From the NCBI GenBank assembly GCA_951799425.1, contig OX637391.1, positions 47,959,069 to 48,023,068 on the forward strand: DNA of 64,000 nt, given 5' to 3'. The DNA comes from Ilex aquifolium. Taxonomy: Eukaryota > Streptophyta > Magnoliopsida > Aquifoliales > Aquifoliaceae. This document shows, in pieces, positions 46,101 to 54,734 of the stretch; position 1 is the stretch's first letter, and every line of letters begins with the position of its first letter. Made by a program: the position numbers and the translations under genes. The notes under the pieces are model-generated. The model was not told the origin of the DNA. It saw only the letters and a program-made list of their open reading frames with translations, and made no database searches.

Positions 46101-49100
46101 GATTGGGTCTGCAAGTGTTAGTTAAAAAGACAAAATTACCCTCCTTCATCCTAGTTGTATCTCTCTCTCTCTCACTGTTGATCTCTGCCAGCAAAGATCT
46201 ACAAAGTCGCACCCACAAGGCCACAACCATCATTAACAGCCCGCCTCCCTACTAGGGTTGGGCTCTGACTTCGACAAAGTCGGAGAGTACACATCTGACA
46301 TTTGACCTCCGACTCTGAACTACTATAACTCCGCCTCTAACTCCATCTTGTCGGAGGTGGAGCAGAGTTTTGAAAATAGACCATTCAAAAAAATAAAAAA
46401 TAAAAAATTAGAAATTTGTCAAATTTTTGTCACAATATATATGCAAAATTTTTCAAATGTTTGTAACAATATATCTGAGATCTTCTCATCGATCAGAGAG
46501 ATGGAGAGTTGTTGTTCATCGACTCAATTGTATGTGTGTGTGAGAGAGAGATTCAGAGCATCCTCGTCGTCTAAGAGAGACGAAAGAGAGAGGAAGAAAC
46601 ATAAATGTGGCCACAAATATAATATATATACATATATATAAACATAAAAAAGAAAAGAGTTATTGTCTTAACTTCAATCAAAGATCTGAGAGAGCTTCAA
46701 CCGAAGATCTGACAGAGCTTCGCTGGTACTGGTTCAATGAAATCTTAGATCTACTCGTCGACTGGAAACTGGAGAGAGATGGAGGGCTGCTCTTCATCAA
46801 CTCAACTGTGCGTGTGAGAGAGTGTGAGAGAGAGGGGGAGAAAGAGAGGGGAAGAAAAATGTGGGTTATGTGGGAGTGGGCAGCAGAGGCGGAACTAAGT
46901 TATGGCCTAGGGGGGCCATGGCCCCCTCAAGTTTTGCAAATTATATATTATAGCTTTAAAATTTTATTTTTGATTACAATTTATATGTCAAATTCTTTAA
47001 ATTATACTTTATACCCTTGAATTATATTAATCTTAATTTTATTTTATTCCTGACTATTGATTTGACCACATTGAACCATTTTGCATACATTGATAAATCT
47101 TGGTATTTTACAAATCTTTTAATTTTGAATTATTTTAAACAGTTAATGGTGCAGTGTTTTCGAATTAATAATCTGGGGATAAAATAAATTAATGTCAGAA
47201 TTAAGAGGACAAACTATGATATATTCAAACACCATATATATAGGGTTTAAAACCGTTATAGAATATGTATTTGAGAGATTTACTCTCCCTCTCTCTCTTT
47301 GCATTTTTCAAAGGTACAATGAAATCTAGTTCTACTCAAGGATTACATTGCTTATGTGATGAGTTGATCTCATTTTTATGTCGAATTGGTTCGACTAATT
47401 TCAATTAATTTTACCGATTTTATTGGAAATAAAAATACAACAATGTTTTGTGTGATATTGATTTGAATAGGTTCTATACATTTGAAAATTTGACATTAAC
47501 AATTTTATTGAATGACTCACATTTAATTAAAATATCTCATTCCATCTCTATTTGGCCTCCCTAAAAAAAAAGTCTTGAGTCTGTCCCTGGTGGGCCTGGG
47601 CAGTGGGCTTAGATAGTGATTATTGATAATTTATAAAAAATTATTATTTAATAAAAATCATAGTCAGAGTCAGAGTTTTTTTGGAAAGGATCTATAACTC
47701 TTAACTCCGATTTCGGCAGAGGTGGACCAGAGTTAGAATTTTGGATTCTTGCACACCCTTACTCCCCACCCATCATCATCGGCAGCATCCCTCTTCAACA
47801 AACCCACTTCAAACCTAGTGCAAATAAAATTAAAAGGAAGACTTACATAGGCGTGCACAACCGATGAAGGATGGTGAAGGCAAGAACTAGTCACACATGC
47901 AGAACGAGTGAAGTTGGCAATGGCAGAATAGATTAGGGGTTAACTGCTTTTCTGATTTTGATTTCGATTCATATGCTATTTTTCTTCTATTCTATTTTGG
48001 TTGCAATATGGTGCGGTTCCATTTCAATTCGATTTCATTTGATTAGTTTTTTGATGGAATTTGATTTGTAGTGGATCAAACACAAATTCCAGTGGGTTGA
48101 TTCGATTTAGGTTTGATTTGCTTTCCAACTGTTTCATTTTTCAAGTTTTGATTTTAGATGTTCAAAAGTTGTCATGAATTATGGAGAGTGGGGATTTGTT
48201 GGCAGAATAAAAAATCTATATTGTGCAAAGCTCTTGGTTAGCTTCCACTTAGCTGCATTTGGTTGCTATGTATTTTTCAAAAAATAATATTTACTGGTCA
48301 GAAATTCTAAAAGTTTGGTGGATGCAAGTGAGGATGAGATCTGTGCAGGAGCATATTTTGATATGCGCAGGATGATTATTTTTTGTTTCACTGGATTTTG
48401 AGAAGCGGAAGTGGGAGCTGTTGGAGAAGAAGCGGGGTTATGGGTCTTTCCCTTAACAACGTTAATTATGCGTTTTAATCCACAAACTACATGAAGTTTA
48501 TGTGGCTTTTTGAAGGCGACGGAGTTGATCTGCAAAAGGATGTAACGTCAAGCTGTTGTAGTCCGTAATCATGTCGATTTGAGCATCGTAGTATGTTCAA
48601 ATCTGTTAGTATGGGACCAGGGCTTGGACAAAACTAGCTATTTTCAGGGTCTCATAGTCCAAGTTAGCTGGCTCAACATTACTTTATTTCCTTTGTGGAA
48701 GACTATGCACTACACATGGTAAATTGTATTTTAGAGATTTGTTTACTAAAGTCTTCTACTAGATTTGGTATATACGAATTTTTTGTTTTTTCGTGGCAAA
48801 CGATTTAATTCTTGGTTGTTATGGTTGTGTACAGTGGTGCAAAATTTGCATTCAAAATTCTGGAAACTTACAGGAAAATTAGGTATGTAACGGTTTAATG
48901 GCTACTTCATGTTCATATCCACATTAAATATTGTTGATATCTTGCCTTAAGTTCATTTGATTGCAGTGCCACAGATCAAGCACATCCAAGAGATAAAAAT
49001 GAGACATCATCTAGTAGTTCAACTTGTGAAACTCCTTTGTATGGAAATTGTGAAATTGGATTACTCAAAAGCTGCATCAATATTTGGAGTTTCACTAGAA

Positions 49101-52019
49101 GTTGCAGCAATTACTGGGGTTCGTGAAGTTGCTGAAGAGATTTTAAGTTCATTTCCCGGTGCAATTTATTTTAAAAATGAGCTTAACCAGACGATTTTCC
49201 ATCTTGCAATTGCGAATCGTCGTGAACATATTTTCAATCTGGTTTATCAATTCGAGGAATTTAGCAACCTATTTGTCTGCACAGTAGATAACAGAATGAA
49301 TAATGGTCTACATTTGGCTGGTCGTTTGGAAAGTCAACAGAAACTAAATCTCAGAGATCGTGCCGCTGGTGCAGCTCTACAGATGCAGCTTGAATTACAG
49401 TGGTTTAAGGTAACAAATGAATCTCTTATAATAGGAATAGAATATATTTCATGTCATTTCCATTGTGCTTAAGCAAGCATTGCCCTACATGGCGTGGCTT
49501 GGTTAACTACGCTAGGTAGATGTGATTATTGAACAATGCTCCTTGGTGGTTGGTGTCTAGCCTCCCTTGTTGATATGATAAGCTCATAGGTTATTGGATT
49601 ATAAGAGCAGAAGAAAAGTTAGAGAGAAGCTTTATCCTCTCACTCACAACACTAAGAGCAGGATTCGAATATTTGATCTAATCAACGCTCAATACTAAGA
49701 ATAGGTATTAGGATTAACAGATAAAGTAATATGGAATCCCAACATCATTACCCAATTAAATAAGAGCGTACAGGCTTCATTAAACATATCCTTAATATGT
49801 ATCTTCAAGGCTTCAGATCGTTGTTTTCCTGAAACTCACATAGTAGATTCATATTAACAAACCCATCATACAAATTTAGGCAGTATCTTAACTCACTTTT
49901 GGCTCATGCTGCTGTTTGTCTTAGCATACATATCGAATGTCACCTAGTTCAGATCTCCATGGCAATGGAAACAAGCATATTATATCAGTGTAGGCAAGGT
50001 AAATAAACTTAGACTTGACAAAACAATACCATGTAGTGCATTTAACACTTGCCTATGACTTGAAAGCAATTGATTCACATATTTTCACATTATAGCGATA
50101 AGCATAGTAATGTTTCTCTGTATACTGTGTCTCAGTTGGACTAAGTTGTTATAATAGTAAATTCAATGACAAATCCTTATATATGAGTTCATTTTCTGAT
50201 CACATCCTAGCTGACATACATGATTGGGATGAAATTACTTATTTACCCCTAATTTGATTGGTCAATTCTTTTATTTGACAAAATGAAAGCACAGAGAGAG
50301 AGCAACAATCAAACCCTTCCCTTTGTGAGCCGCAACAATTCTCCCTCCAATCTCACAACAACCACTCCTTTCTGCCATCACAAATCAATAGTCAATCCAA
50401 CCCCTCCAGCCTATGACTCCACCAACAAAAAAAAACCATCACAACCCACTTTTGTTGTGGATCTTTATAAAAAACTTAACCATCAAAAATAACAAATTAA
50501 ATCATAAAAAATCACAAATTTACCATCATTCTAGACCCCATTTATGATGTTGACTTTATCTCAAAGACAAAAGTCAAGATTTTAAAATTCAAACCTTATC
50601 AAAACCTTCACATTTCTAACTTTCAATCAATACATTACTATTGAGACCAATCTAAGCCCAACAACATAGTCAACTAATTAATCAAAGTTGAGAACGAGGC
50701 CAGAACCAAGACCACAAGTACGAACGCATTTATTCTAGACTCTCTCCCCCTCCCACCCCCTGTCTCTAACTACCTATCTATAGCCATCTACTTCTGTGCA
50801 ATCCCAACCACATCCACCAATTTGTGGATTTGAGAGTTTCCAAGAGACTGAGACCCAATTTTGTATGAGCTCAAACATTGCAACTCAAGGGAAAAAACAC
50901 CACCATTATTATGTTGTGTGTTGTTGTATATCCTTGTGTATGCCAAGCGGGAGCGGGGGCCCGCCCCCAGGGGAGGGGGAGAGGGGGGGGGGGGGGGGGG
51001 TGGGTGAGAGAGAGAGAGAGAAAGGAAGAAGGTGTTTGGATATGGGTTATTTTGTTTCAATACTAAGTTTGGATTTGGAGTTGATGTATTTTAAATGAAG
51101 AAATAGGCATTTTTTGATGAATTTTGATGATGCAAGCCATTTTTGTTAACATTGCTAATGTTTGTTCCAAGGAGAGGGTGGTGTTGTTAAACCTTTGAAA
51201 TGTCTGAAGTATCAACATGATAAATCTAAATTTATTAGGGAGTGTCATTGCAATTTATTTTGTGAAATTCTACAAGGCGTTTTATGTGCATATCATTTAA
51301 CTATTAATTTATGGAGTAATGATACCTGCAAAAGAAATGTTGCCTTGGATATTTATAAAGAAATGTTGCAGAGTTGCTTTCTAATTCAAAAATCACTAAT
51401 TATGCAGGAAGTAGGAAATTTTTCTATGGATCCAGATAGGAAACAGAAAAACACCGATGGGAAGACACCAATGATGTTATTTACAGAGACACACGAGGAA
51501 TTAATTAAAGAAGGAGAGCAATGGATGAAAGACACATCCAATTCATGCACAATTGTAGCAGCATTAATTGTTACAGTTGTGTTCGCTGCTGCCATTACTG
51601 TACCAGGTGGAAACAATGGTGCTGGCCTTCCAGTTTTCTCCCAAGAAAAAGCCTTCACAGTGTTTGCCATATCAGATGCACTTGCTCTTTTCTCATCAAG
51701 TTCTTCCATGTTAATGTTCTTATCCATCCTCACTTCACGTTATGCACAACGTGACTTTCTCTATGCGCTACCCAAGAGATTGACTATAGGTCTTGTGACC
51801 CTATTTCTTTCCATAATATTTATGATGGTAGCCTTTGGAGCCACACTTTATATTGTTTTTGGAGATAAAAAAACATGGATTCTTGCTCTCGTGACTGCAT
51901 TGGCAAGTCTACCTGTGATCTTGTTTGCATCCTTGCAATTTCCCCTCCTTATAGAAATGATCAAATCCACCTTTGGCCCCGGCATTTTTGGTAAGCAAAG
52001 CAATCGTATCATTTTCTAG
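30708..52019 (+). CDS. Gag-like/ankyrin-repeat/PGG membrane protein gene (seven exons)
   Basis: Exons: 30708-31113, 41696-42196, 42379-42516, 44219-44320, 48835-48882, 48967-49409, 51408-52019. Every intron starts GT and ends AG, phases agree at each junction, and the total is 2250 nt (749 residues plus stop). Residues 1-135 resemble a Copia gag domain. Residues about 146-300 hold degenerate ankyrin repeats. Exons 4-6 carry linker sequence typical of the family, and residues about 580-750 form the PGG domain with four predicted membrane helices. The ankyrin/PGG part places it with ACD6/ITN1-type plant proteins, membrane proteins linked to defence or salt and ROS responses; its own role is unknown. 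The weakest point is the link across the 10.6-kb first intron, supported by a strong donor (CCG|GTAAGG), a good acceptor with pyrimidine tract (41648-41672) and correct phase, but not by transcript evidence. Alternatively the ankyrin gene starts at ATG 41689 and the gag exon is separate. Confidence 0.75.
31344..31577 (-). pseudogene. Copia RNase H fragment
   Basis: The minus frame reads LNVCLPCTQLLFFYNNNVVS and then MASNPVFHTCTNHIELDFHF, matching the C-terminal RNase H block of Copia (compare NPVFHERTKHIEIDCHF in the element at 12489). The catalytic Asp of the 'CDN' motif is Asn (YNNN). It is a dead fragment antisense to the host gene. Confidence 0.8.
32311..32319 (+). promoter_or_regulatory. 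TATA-like element in intron 1
   Basis: GCTATATAAAC followed by a CT-rich leader (32340-32400) looks like a core promoter, perhaps captured or from an LTR. No coding frame follows. Confidence 0.3.
32543..32697. repeat. 77-bp tandem duplication
   Basis: 'tctac(a/g)gatgtgaa' followed by 'gcttgttgaactg' and 'tgtatctctgttagaa' occurs twice, starting at 32543 and 32620. Confidence 0.85.
32700..33440 (-). pseudogene. Helitron helicase-like protein, N-terminal fragment
   Basis: Minus strand, with two or three frame breaks. The order is AKKLQYKPSTLCCYNGQIQL, VEVPEELHNLFITNSDEVIE, then FGVNLDKELATARQGVYTFH and VRGQIYHDLPALVPEQNSPY with LYFFDTENEVQNRM. After a gap come LDQRVYNSPSSDQVAGIWIE, RDIIVLAHSGNRHRVKHYFR and CYDPLQYPLLFPKGEVGWHQ. 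This is the conserved N-terminal part of plant Helitron RepHel proteins. The Rep rolling-circle motifs and the Pif1-type helicase are absent, so it is a truncated relic inside intron 1, antisense to the gene. Confidence 0.88.
34130..34165. repeat. (TG)n(TA)n microsatellite
   Basis: A run of TG dinucleotides followed by TA dinucleotides in intron 1. Confidence 0.9.
34301..34778. repeat. Tandem duplication, 235-bp unit
   Basis: 'cattag(c/a)aaaaaatactct' begins at 34301 and again at 34536. Both copies run through 'cctataatagaatatgagca' and 'aatttttgtgtacgaaaatt', with scattered substitutions. Confidence 0.9.
36032..36335. mobile_element. Mutator-like MITE, 304 bp
   Basis: Flanked by a perfect 9-bp repeat ctgatgtgt (36023-36031 and 36336-36344). 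Imperfect terminal inverted repeats are visible: the left end has GTTAATCAAACTGAGCTTGA and the right end reverse-complemented has GTTAGTCAAACGAGTCCAAG, each a few bases in. The interior is rich in 'gctcgg' repeats on both strands. It lies within intron 1. Confidence 0.75.
36345..37300. other. Possible decayed Mutator-like segment with gene-like insert
   Basis: GC-richer sequence at about 36640-36900 resembles a captured 5' exon followed by a CT-rich intron start ('catcaggtattac'). It is flanked by 'gttgacccggtgaattacag' (36487) and 'gttgatgaccggctggattt' (37240), reminiscent of Mutator-type ends. I found no matching TSD, so the call is tentative. Confidence 0.25.
38430..39665. repeat. Dispersed AT-rich repeat, split by a Harbinger-like element
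   Basis: Left part 38430-38579 and right part 39498-39665 contain 'tgatcgatcataa' and 'aattataa' motifs, with 'cttaacttgacattaaaa' in the right part. They parallel 56290-56530. The element at 38580-39497 interrupts this copy. Confidence 0.55.
38580..39497. mobile_element. PIF/Harbinger (Tourist-like) non-autonomous element, ~918 bp
   Basis: The left end is GAGCATCTCCAACCCTGACT and the right end reverse-complemented is GAGCATCTCTAATCATAACT. It is flanked by the 3-bp repeat TAA (38577-38579 and 39498-39500), typical of the PIF/Harbinger superfamily. The GAGCATCTCC terminus is very common in plant genomes. No transposase is encoded. Confidence 0.75.
40054..40155. repeat. 51-bp tandem duplication
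   Basis: 'ggacaaaata(t/g)aatagagt' through 'taacggtgttgaagtgtaat' occurs at 40054-40104 and 40105-40155 with few differences, just upstream of a (GA)n tract (40170-40192). Confidence 0.9.
40384..40578 (+). other. Unassigned 64-codon open frame in intron 1
   Basis: The frame starts MEVETESNLIVSKDPNLSYH with coding-like composition in a GC-richer island (40195-40570). I recognise no family. It might be an alternative first exon of the ankyrin gene, a captured fragment, or chance. Confidence 0.25.
41696..42196 (+). CDS. Exon 2: ankyrin region
   Basis: Encodes LCHYLPLYEAALQGDWEAAS, DEDGSTALHIAAKAGNIEAA and SLPLHSAAACRKREMFLYLM, degenerate ankyrin repeats with the TALHxAA signature. The acceptor is 'tgatgacag' after a T-run; the donor is TATG|GTGAGT. 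If the gene does not use exon 1, translation could begin at ATG 41689, seven bases upstream of this exon in the same frame. Confidence 0.88.
42379..42516 (+). CDS. Exon 3: ankyrin/linker
   Basis: The acceptor is 'atgttacag'. The exon reads DLAFTLVKCCPKLACWDPSP and ends HSAFRSGARLKPWQRLIYN, a block conserved in this family. The donor GTTATT is weak but is the only one that keeps phase and completes the family's Tyr-x-Cys at the junction. Confidence 0.75.
44219..44320 (+). CDS. Exon 4: linker
   Basis: The acceptor is 'gtcatatag' after 'ttttcttct'; the donor is CAAT|GTAATT. It encodes VPAQLENLADQHSGGDIENP followed by IHGSISCLSKFSQ. The DIENP motif is typical of this position in related proteins. 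Confidence 0.7.
44604..44966 (-). repeat. 3' LTR of the small LTR element
   Basis: Plus strand starts TGTTGGTTTTGTGCAGCGAT and ends TTACTCAACA. It shares blocks such as 'aattgataa(g)gtaaagataaaatag' with the other LTR. Confidence 0.85.
45616..46006 (-). repeat. 5' LTR of the small LTR element
   Basis: Plus strand starts TGTTAGTTTTGTGCAGCGAT and ends CTACCGAGCA, followed by the TSD GTTTG. Confidence 0.85.
46253..47761. mobile_element. Probable hAT-like element, 1.5 kb, hosting a nested hAT element
   Basis: The left end is TAGGGTTGGGCTCTGACTTC and the right end reverse-complemented is TAAGGGTGTGCAAGAATCCA, imperfect inverted ends. Flanks are ctccctac (46245-46252) and ctccccac (47762-47769), an 8-bp TSD with one mismatch. 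Subterminal 'ggaggtggagcagagtt' near 46352 and 'cagaggtggaccagagtt' near 47717 support shared structure. There is no transposase. Confidence 0.55.
46884..47589. mobile_element. hAT-like element nested in 46253-47761
   Basis: 706 bp. The left end is CAGAGGCGGAACTAAGTTAT and the right end reverse-complemented is CAGGGACAGACTCAAGACTT, matching the CAGRGGCGGA-type ends of plant hAT elements. The subterminal 'gggggccatggccccc' palindrome (46911-46926) is characteristic of this group. Flanks are gtgggcag and gtgggcct, 6 of 8 matching. Confidence 0.7.
48835..48882 (+). CDS. Exon 5: 48-nt micro-exon
   Basis: The acceptor is 'ttgtgtacag'; the donor is TTAG|GTATGT. In frame with its neighbours it encodes LVQNLHSKFWKLTGKLV, matching the family's segment before the VPxIKHI motif, which begins the next exon. 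Its size and exact phase fit make it convincing despite its length. Confidence 0.75.
   Translation, partial: WCKICIQNSGNLQEN
48967..49409 (+). CDS. Exon 6: second ankyrin block
   Basis: The acceptor is 'ttgattgcag'; the donor is TAAG|GTAACA. It encodes PQIKHIQEIKMRHHLVVQLV, ASIFGVSLEVAAITGVREVA, QTIFHLAIANRREHIFNLVY and NGLHLAGRLESQQKLNLRDR, ending ALQMQLELQWFK. These are the conserved ankyrin-like segments just before the PGG domain in this family. Confidence 0.9.
49410..51407 (+). other. Intron 6
   Basis: It holds no recognised transposon, but contains a G-run and (GA)n tract (50983-51020). The terminal exon's frame is open upstream to 51162, but that part shows no family similarity and lies before the splice acceptor. 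Confidence 0.7.
50983..51020. repeat. Poly-G and (GA)n tract
   Basis: 18 consecutive G residues followed by GA dinucleotides. Confidence 0.95.
51408..52019 (+). CDS. Exon 7: PGG domain and stop
   Basis: The acceptor is 'aattatgcag'. It encodes EGEQWMKDTSNSCTIVAALI then VTVVFAAAITVPGGNNGAGL, the PGG-domain signature (PGG at residues 612-614 of the model). Three more hydrophobic helices follow, around FTVFAISDALALFSSSSSML, LTIGLVTLFLSIIFMMVAFG and TWILALVTALASLPVILFAS. The end reads GPGIFGKQSNRIIF, then a stop at 52017-52019. Four membrane helices are expected, as in ACD6/ITN1-like proteins. Confidence 0.95.
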   Translation, partial: EVGNFSMDPDRKQKNTDGKTPMMLFTETHEELIKEGEQWMKDTSNSCTIVAALIVTVVFAAAITVPGGNNGAGLPVFSQEKAFTVFAISDALALFSSSSSMLMFLSILTSRYAQRDFLYALPKRLTIGLVTLFLSIIFMMVAFGATLYIVFGDKKTWILALVTALASLPVILFASLQFPLLIEMIKSTFGPGIFGKQSNRIIF

Positions 52020-53420
52020 GCTATGCACATTCATTGGTGCAAAATTCCGCACCCCAAATATGTATCGGTAATTATCCATGAGTGATGAATAATTTAGCAT
52101 TTGTCTGTTGGAGTGTAAATCTGTGTAGCACTTATGTAAAGAAAACAAGCTTTGAAAATGCATTGTCAGCTAATTGTGTTGTTTAACTGTTCATGTGGAA
52201 ATTAGTTGGTATTCTTTTGTTTTAAGTGCTCGTTTGCTATACATACTTTTGTTGCTGTCAACTTTACTGTGCAAGACTGGGAAGCAAATGCACTAGTTAT
52301 GTACTTCAGGGTATACTCTTAAAGTTACAAGCTAAAGAAGATGTAAGTTGAGCGCTCGTGAAAAGGAATGCTAATTCAGCAACAATTCACATTAAAGAAC
52401 TGAGAAACACTCGGATCACTTTTTACTCTACTTAAAGGATAGATGGAGTTTCTATCAAGTTTAAACAAATTCAGTAACCAATTATTTATTTTTATCTAGA
52501 ACTGTTAGAAATAGATGTCATTTGAACTTGTGGATACAATGCAAACTCGAGATGAATGCAATAATTGTAGACTACACATATTGATAATTCTAGATTCTCT
52601 TGCAAGTCTCGAACATGAAACTGAGAGAGCAATCACTGAAAATTTCCTATTTCAGTTACACTACGTGTTACCCTGATGGGTTGAAAGCTCAATGTAAGTT
52701 TGGAGATGCAAGCAATTGATTCCTGTAGTCCATTATCAGAACTGCACCCCCACAACATAACTTTTTTTTTTTTTTGACAAACATTTGATGGTAACCATTC
52801 CTTATACATAATTGCACGAATGTAGGAATTCCTAGATAAGGTTACGATACCGTAAAGATATGCTACAAAAATTGATCTCCAATCATTGATTTTGGTTTGA
52901 ATGATTTATAATCATTGATTGTAAAAAAAAAAAAAAAAAAAAACAGAGAGAATTTTACACGGGTTACTTTTTTATAGGATGAAAAGTGGAGATATGGTAC
53001 TGAAAATAAGGGATTAAAAAACCCCAACACCAAAAACCCTACAAATATTATTGCATGAAATTAACACCAAACATTCAATCAAAAACACTAAAAAAGTATA
53101 TTGCAACCCCCATTTAATGATAAACCCAATTAACACCCAAATTAACCATCCAATTTGATCACCCTCGAACAGTGATTCGATTGATGATAAAGAAAGATTC
53201 GATTGATGATAAAGAAAGAGAATTCTTAGTTTAGTTCTCTACCTTAACGACAGAAAAATGATTGATTAAATTCTATTGAGTCTGACTCATAGTGATCATT
53301 TATCAAAGAATGACTTTGGTTATCAAATACTTGAACAATTGGGAGCAATTTACTTATGATACTTAGTTGACATCCTGTTTAATAGAAAGATGGATATTCC
53401 TTGCTCATTATCAGACAATC
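52020..53420. other. 3' flank and intergenic DNA
   Basis: Probably starts with the 3' UTR of the ankyrin gene. It has T-runs and A-runs (about 52762-52776 and 52922-52943). No further gene is seen. Confidence 0.4.
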
Positions 53421-53435
53421 ACTTATTCACAGACT

Positions 53436-53690
53436 TGTGTGCGTGGTGTGTGTTTGTGTGCATGTGTGTGTGTGTTTGTGTAGTCTCTGTGTGTCAAGTG
53501 TTTGTGTGTATGTGAAGGAGAGAGAGAGATAGAGAGAGAGCAATAGAGAGGAGATCACCTGGATTAAGTGGTCGTTGAAGGTGGCTGGCCGTTCTTGGGG
53601 TGAGCCATGGTAGAGAAGAGCTAGAGAGAGAGAGAGGCCACTGGTTAAGAGAGCGACAGAGAGAGAAGAGCGTAGAGAGAGAGACACAAC
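53436..53690. repeat. GT- and GA-rich simple repeats
   Basis: A (GT)n-like tract (53436-53515) is followed by several short (GA)n tracts. Frames through it are low complexity. Confidence 0.85.
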
Positions 53691-53779
53691 TACAGCTAGG
53701 TTGGAGTTATTTACCAAACTATCATTAGTTTTAAACAATTTTACCAAAATATGACAGTTTTGAACTTATTTACTAAACT

Positions 53780-54120
53780 ACAACAGTTTTCAAAAGCGGA
53801 GTCAATCAATGCATTTTTATTGAAAAAACAGAGTTAATAAATCCGTTTTCATTACTTTACGTGTAAACAATAAAAGAAAGCGTGGATGGATATTCCACGT
53901 TTAATGAAAAAGGGGATTCAACAAATTCATTTTTGTAATGAAAGCATAATTACTAAATCCACTTTTAAATTAAAAACGGCATCTTCATCCATGCTTTCCA
54001 GAGAATGAGACTGTGTAACAAATTTTGTGTTGACCATGGAAAACGGATTTACTGAATCCGTTTCTACATTAAAAGCGTATCTAACAAGTTCGCTTTTAAT
54101 GTAGAAGCGTATTCAGGGTG
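53780..54120. repeat. Cluster of short palindromic repeats
   Basis: Repeated imperfect palindromes of the type 'aacggatttactgaatccgtt' (about 54042-54064) and 'aaaagcgtatctaacaagttcgctttt' (about 54072-54098), with diverged relatives at about 53796, 53842 and 53925. I do not know the family; possibly part of a retrotransposon LTR. Confidence 0.5.
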
Positions 54121-54734
54121 TAAGTTGAGATTAGCCCTTTTGAAATTATCAGCCTTATATTTGTGTATTCTTTGAAAAATTTAGCTGTTTCTTCTTTTAT
54201 GTTGGTTATGATTTTAAGGAGCACAAGTGGCAAGAATGAGTAGTGAATCTCAATCCTACCATTATGTGAAACTAAATGAAAGTGTAATAGAAAGTATCTT
54301 AATCCTGAAACTTTTAAGTTAGTATCAATACAGCTGTCTAGATCCAACAATATAAATTGACACTTAAAAAAAAAAAAAAATTTGTCTCGTTCTCTCAAAT
54401 TTGTCTTATTTCTTTTTCTTTCTCTTGATACCTCTCAAGTCTTCACTTCATATTTTATTTTCTTTTTGTTATCTTCTTTATCGTAGAATGAAATAAAATG
54501 AAATATGGGTTTTTTGCCCATCAAATGAAAATGTGTTTGCATGACATATCCCCTTGGCCAACTTTCGTGATTGTCAGGAAAGGCCATTCTTTCAACACAA
54601 ATTAATGAATCTAGTAGACTTTGAACTGAAACTCAGTTAAAATCTTTGCATATTTGACTAAAGCAAAAGCAACATCAGATACTAAATAAAAATTAAATTT
54701 ATTTTTTGATGGTTTAATTTAAGAATTATAATAA

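Noticed and set aside
51162..51407. Extending the last exon upstream to make a 285-residue protein
   Set aside because: The extension has no family similarity, and a good acceptor (tatgcag) at 51407 gives the expected junction with exon 6.
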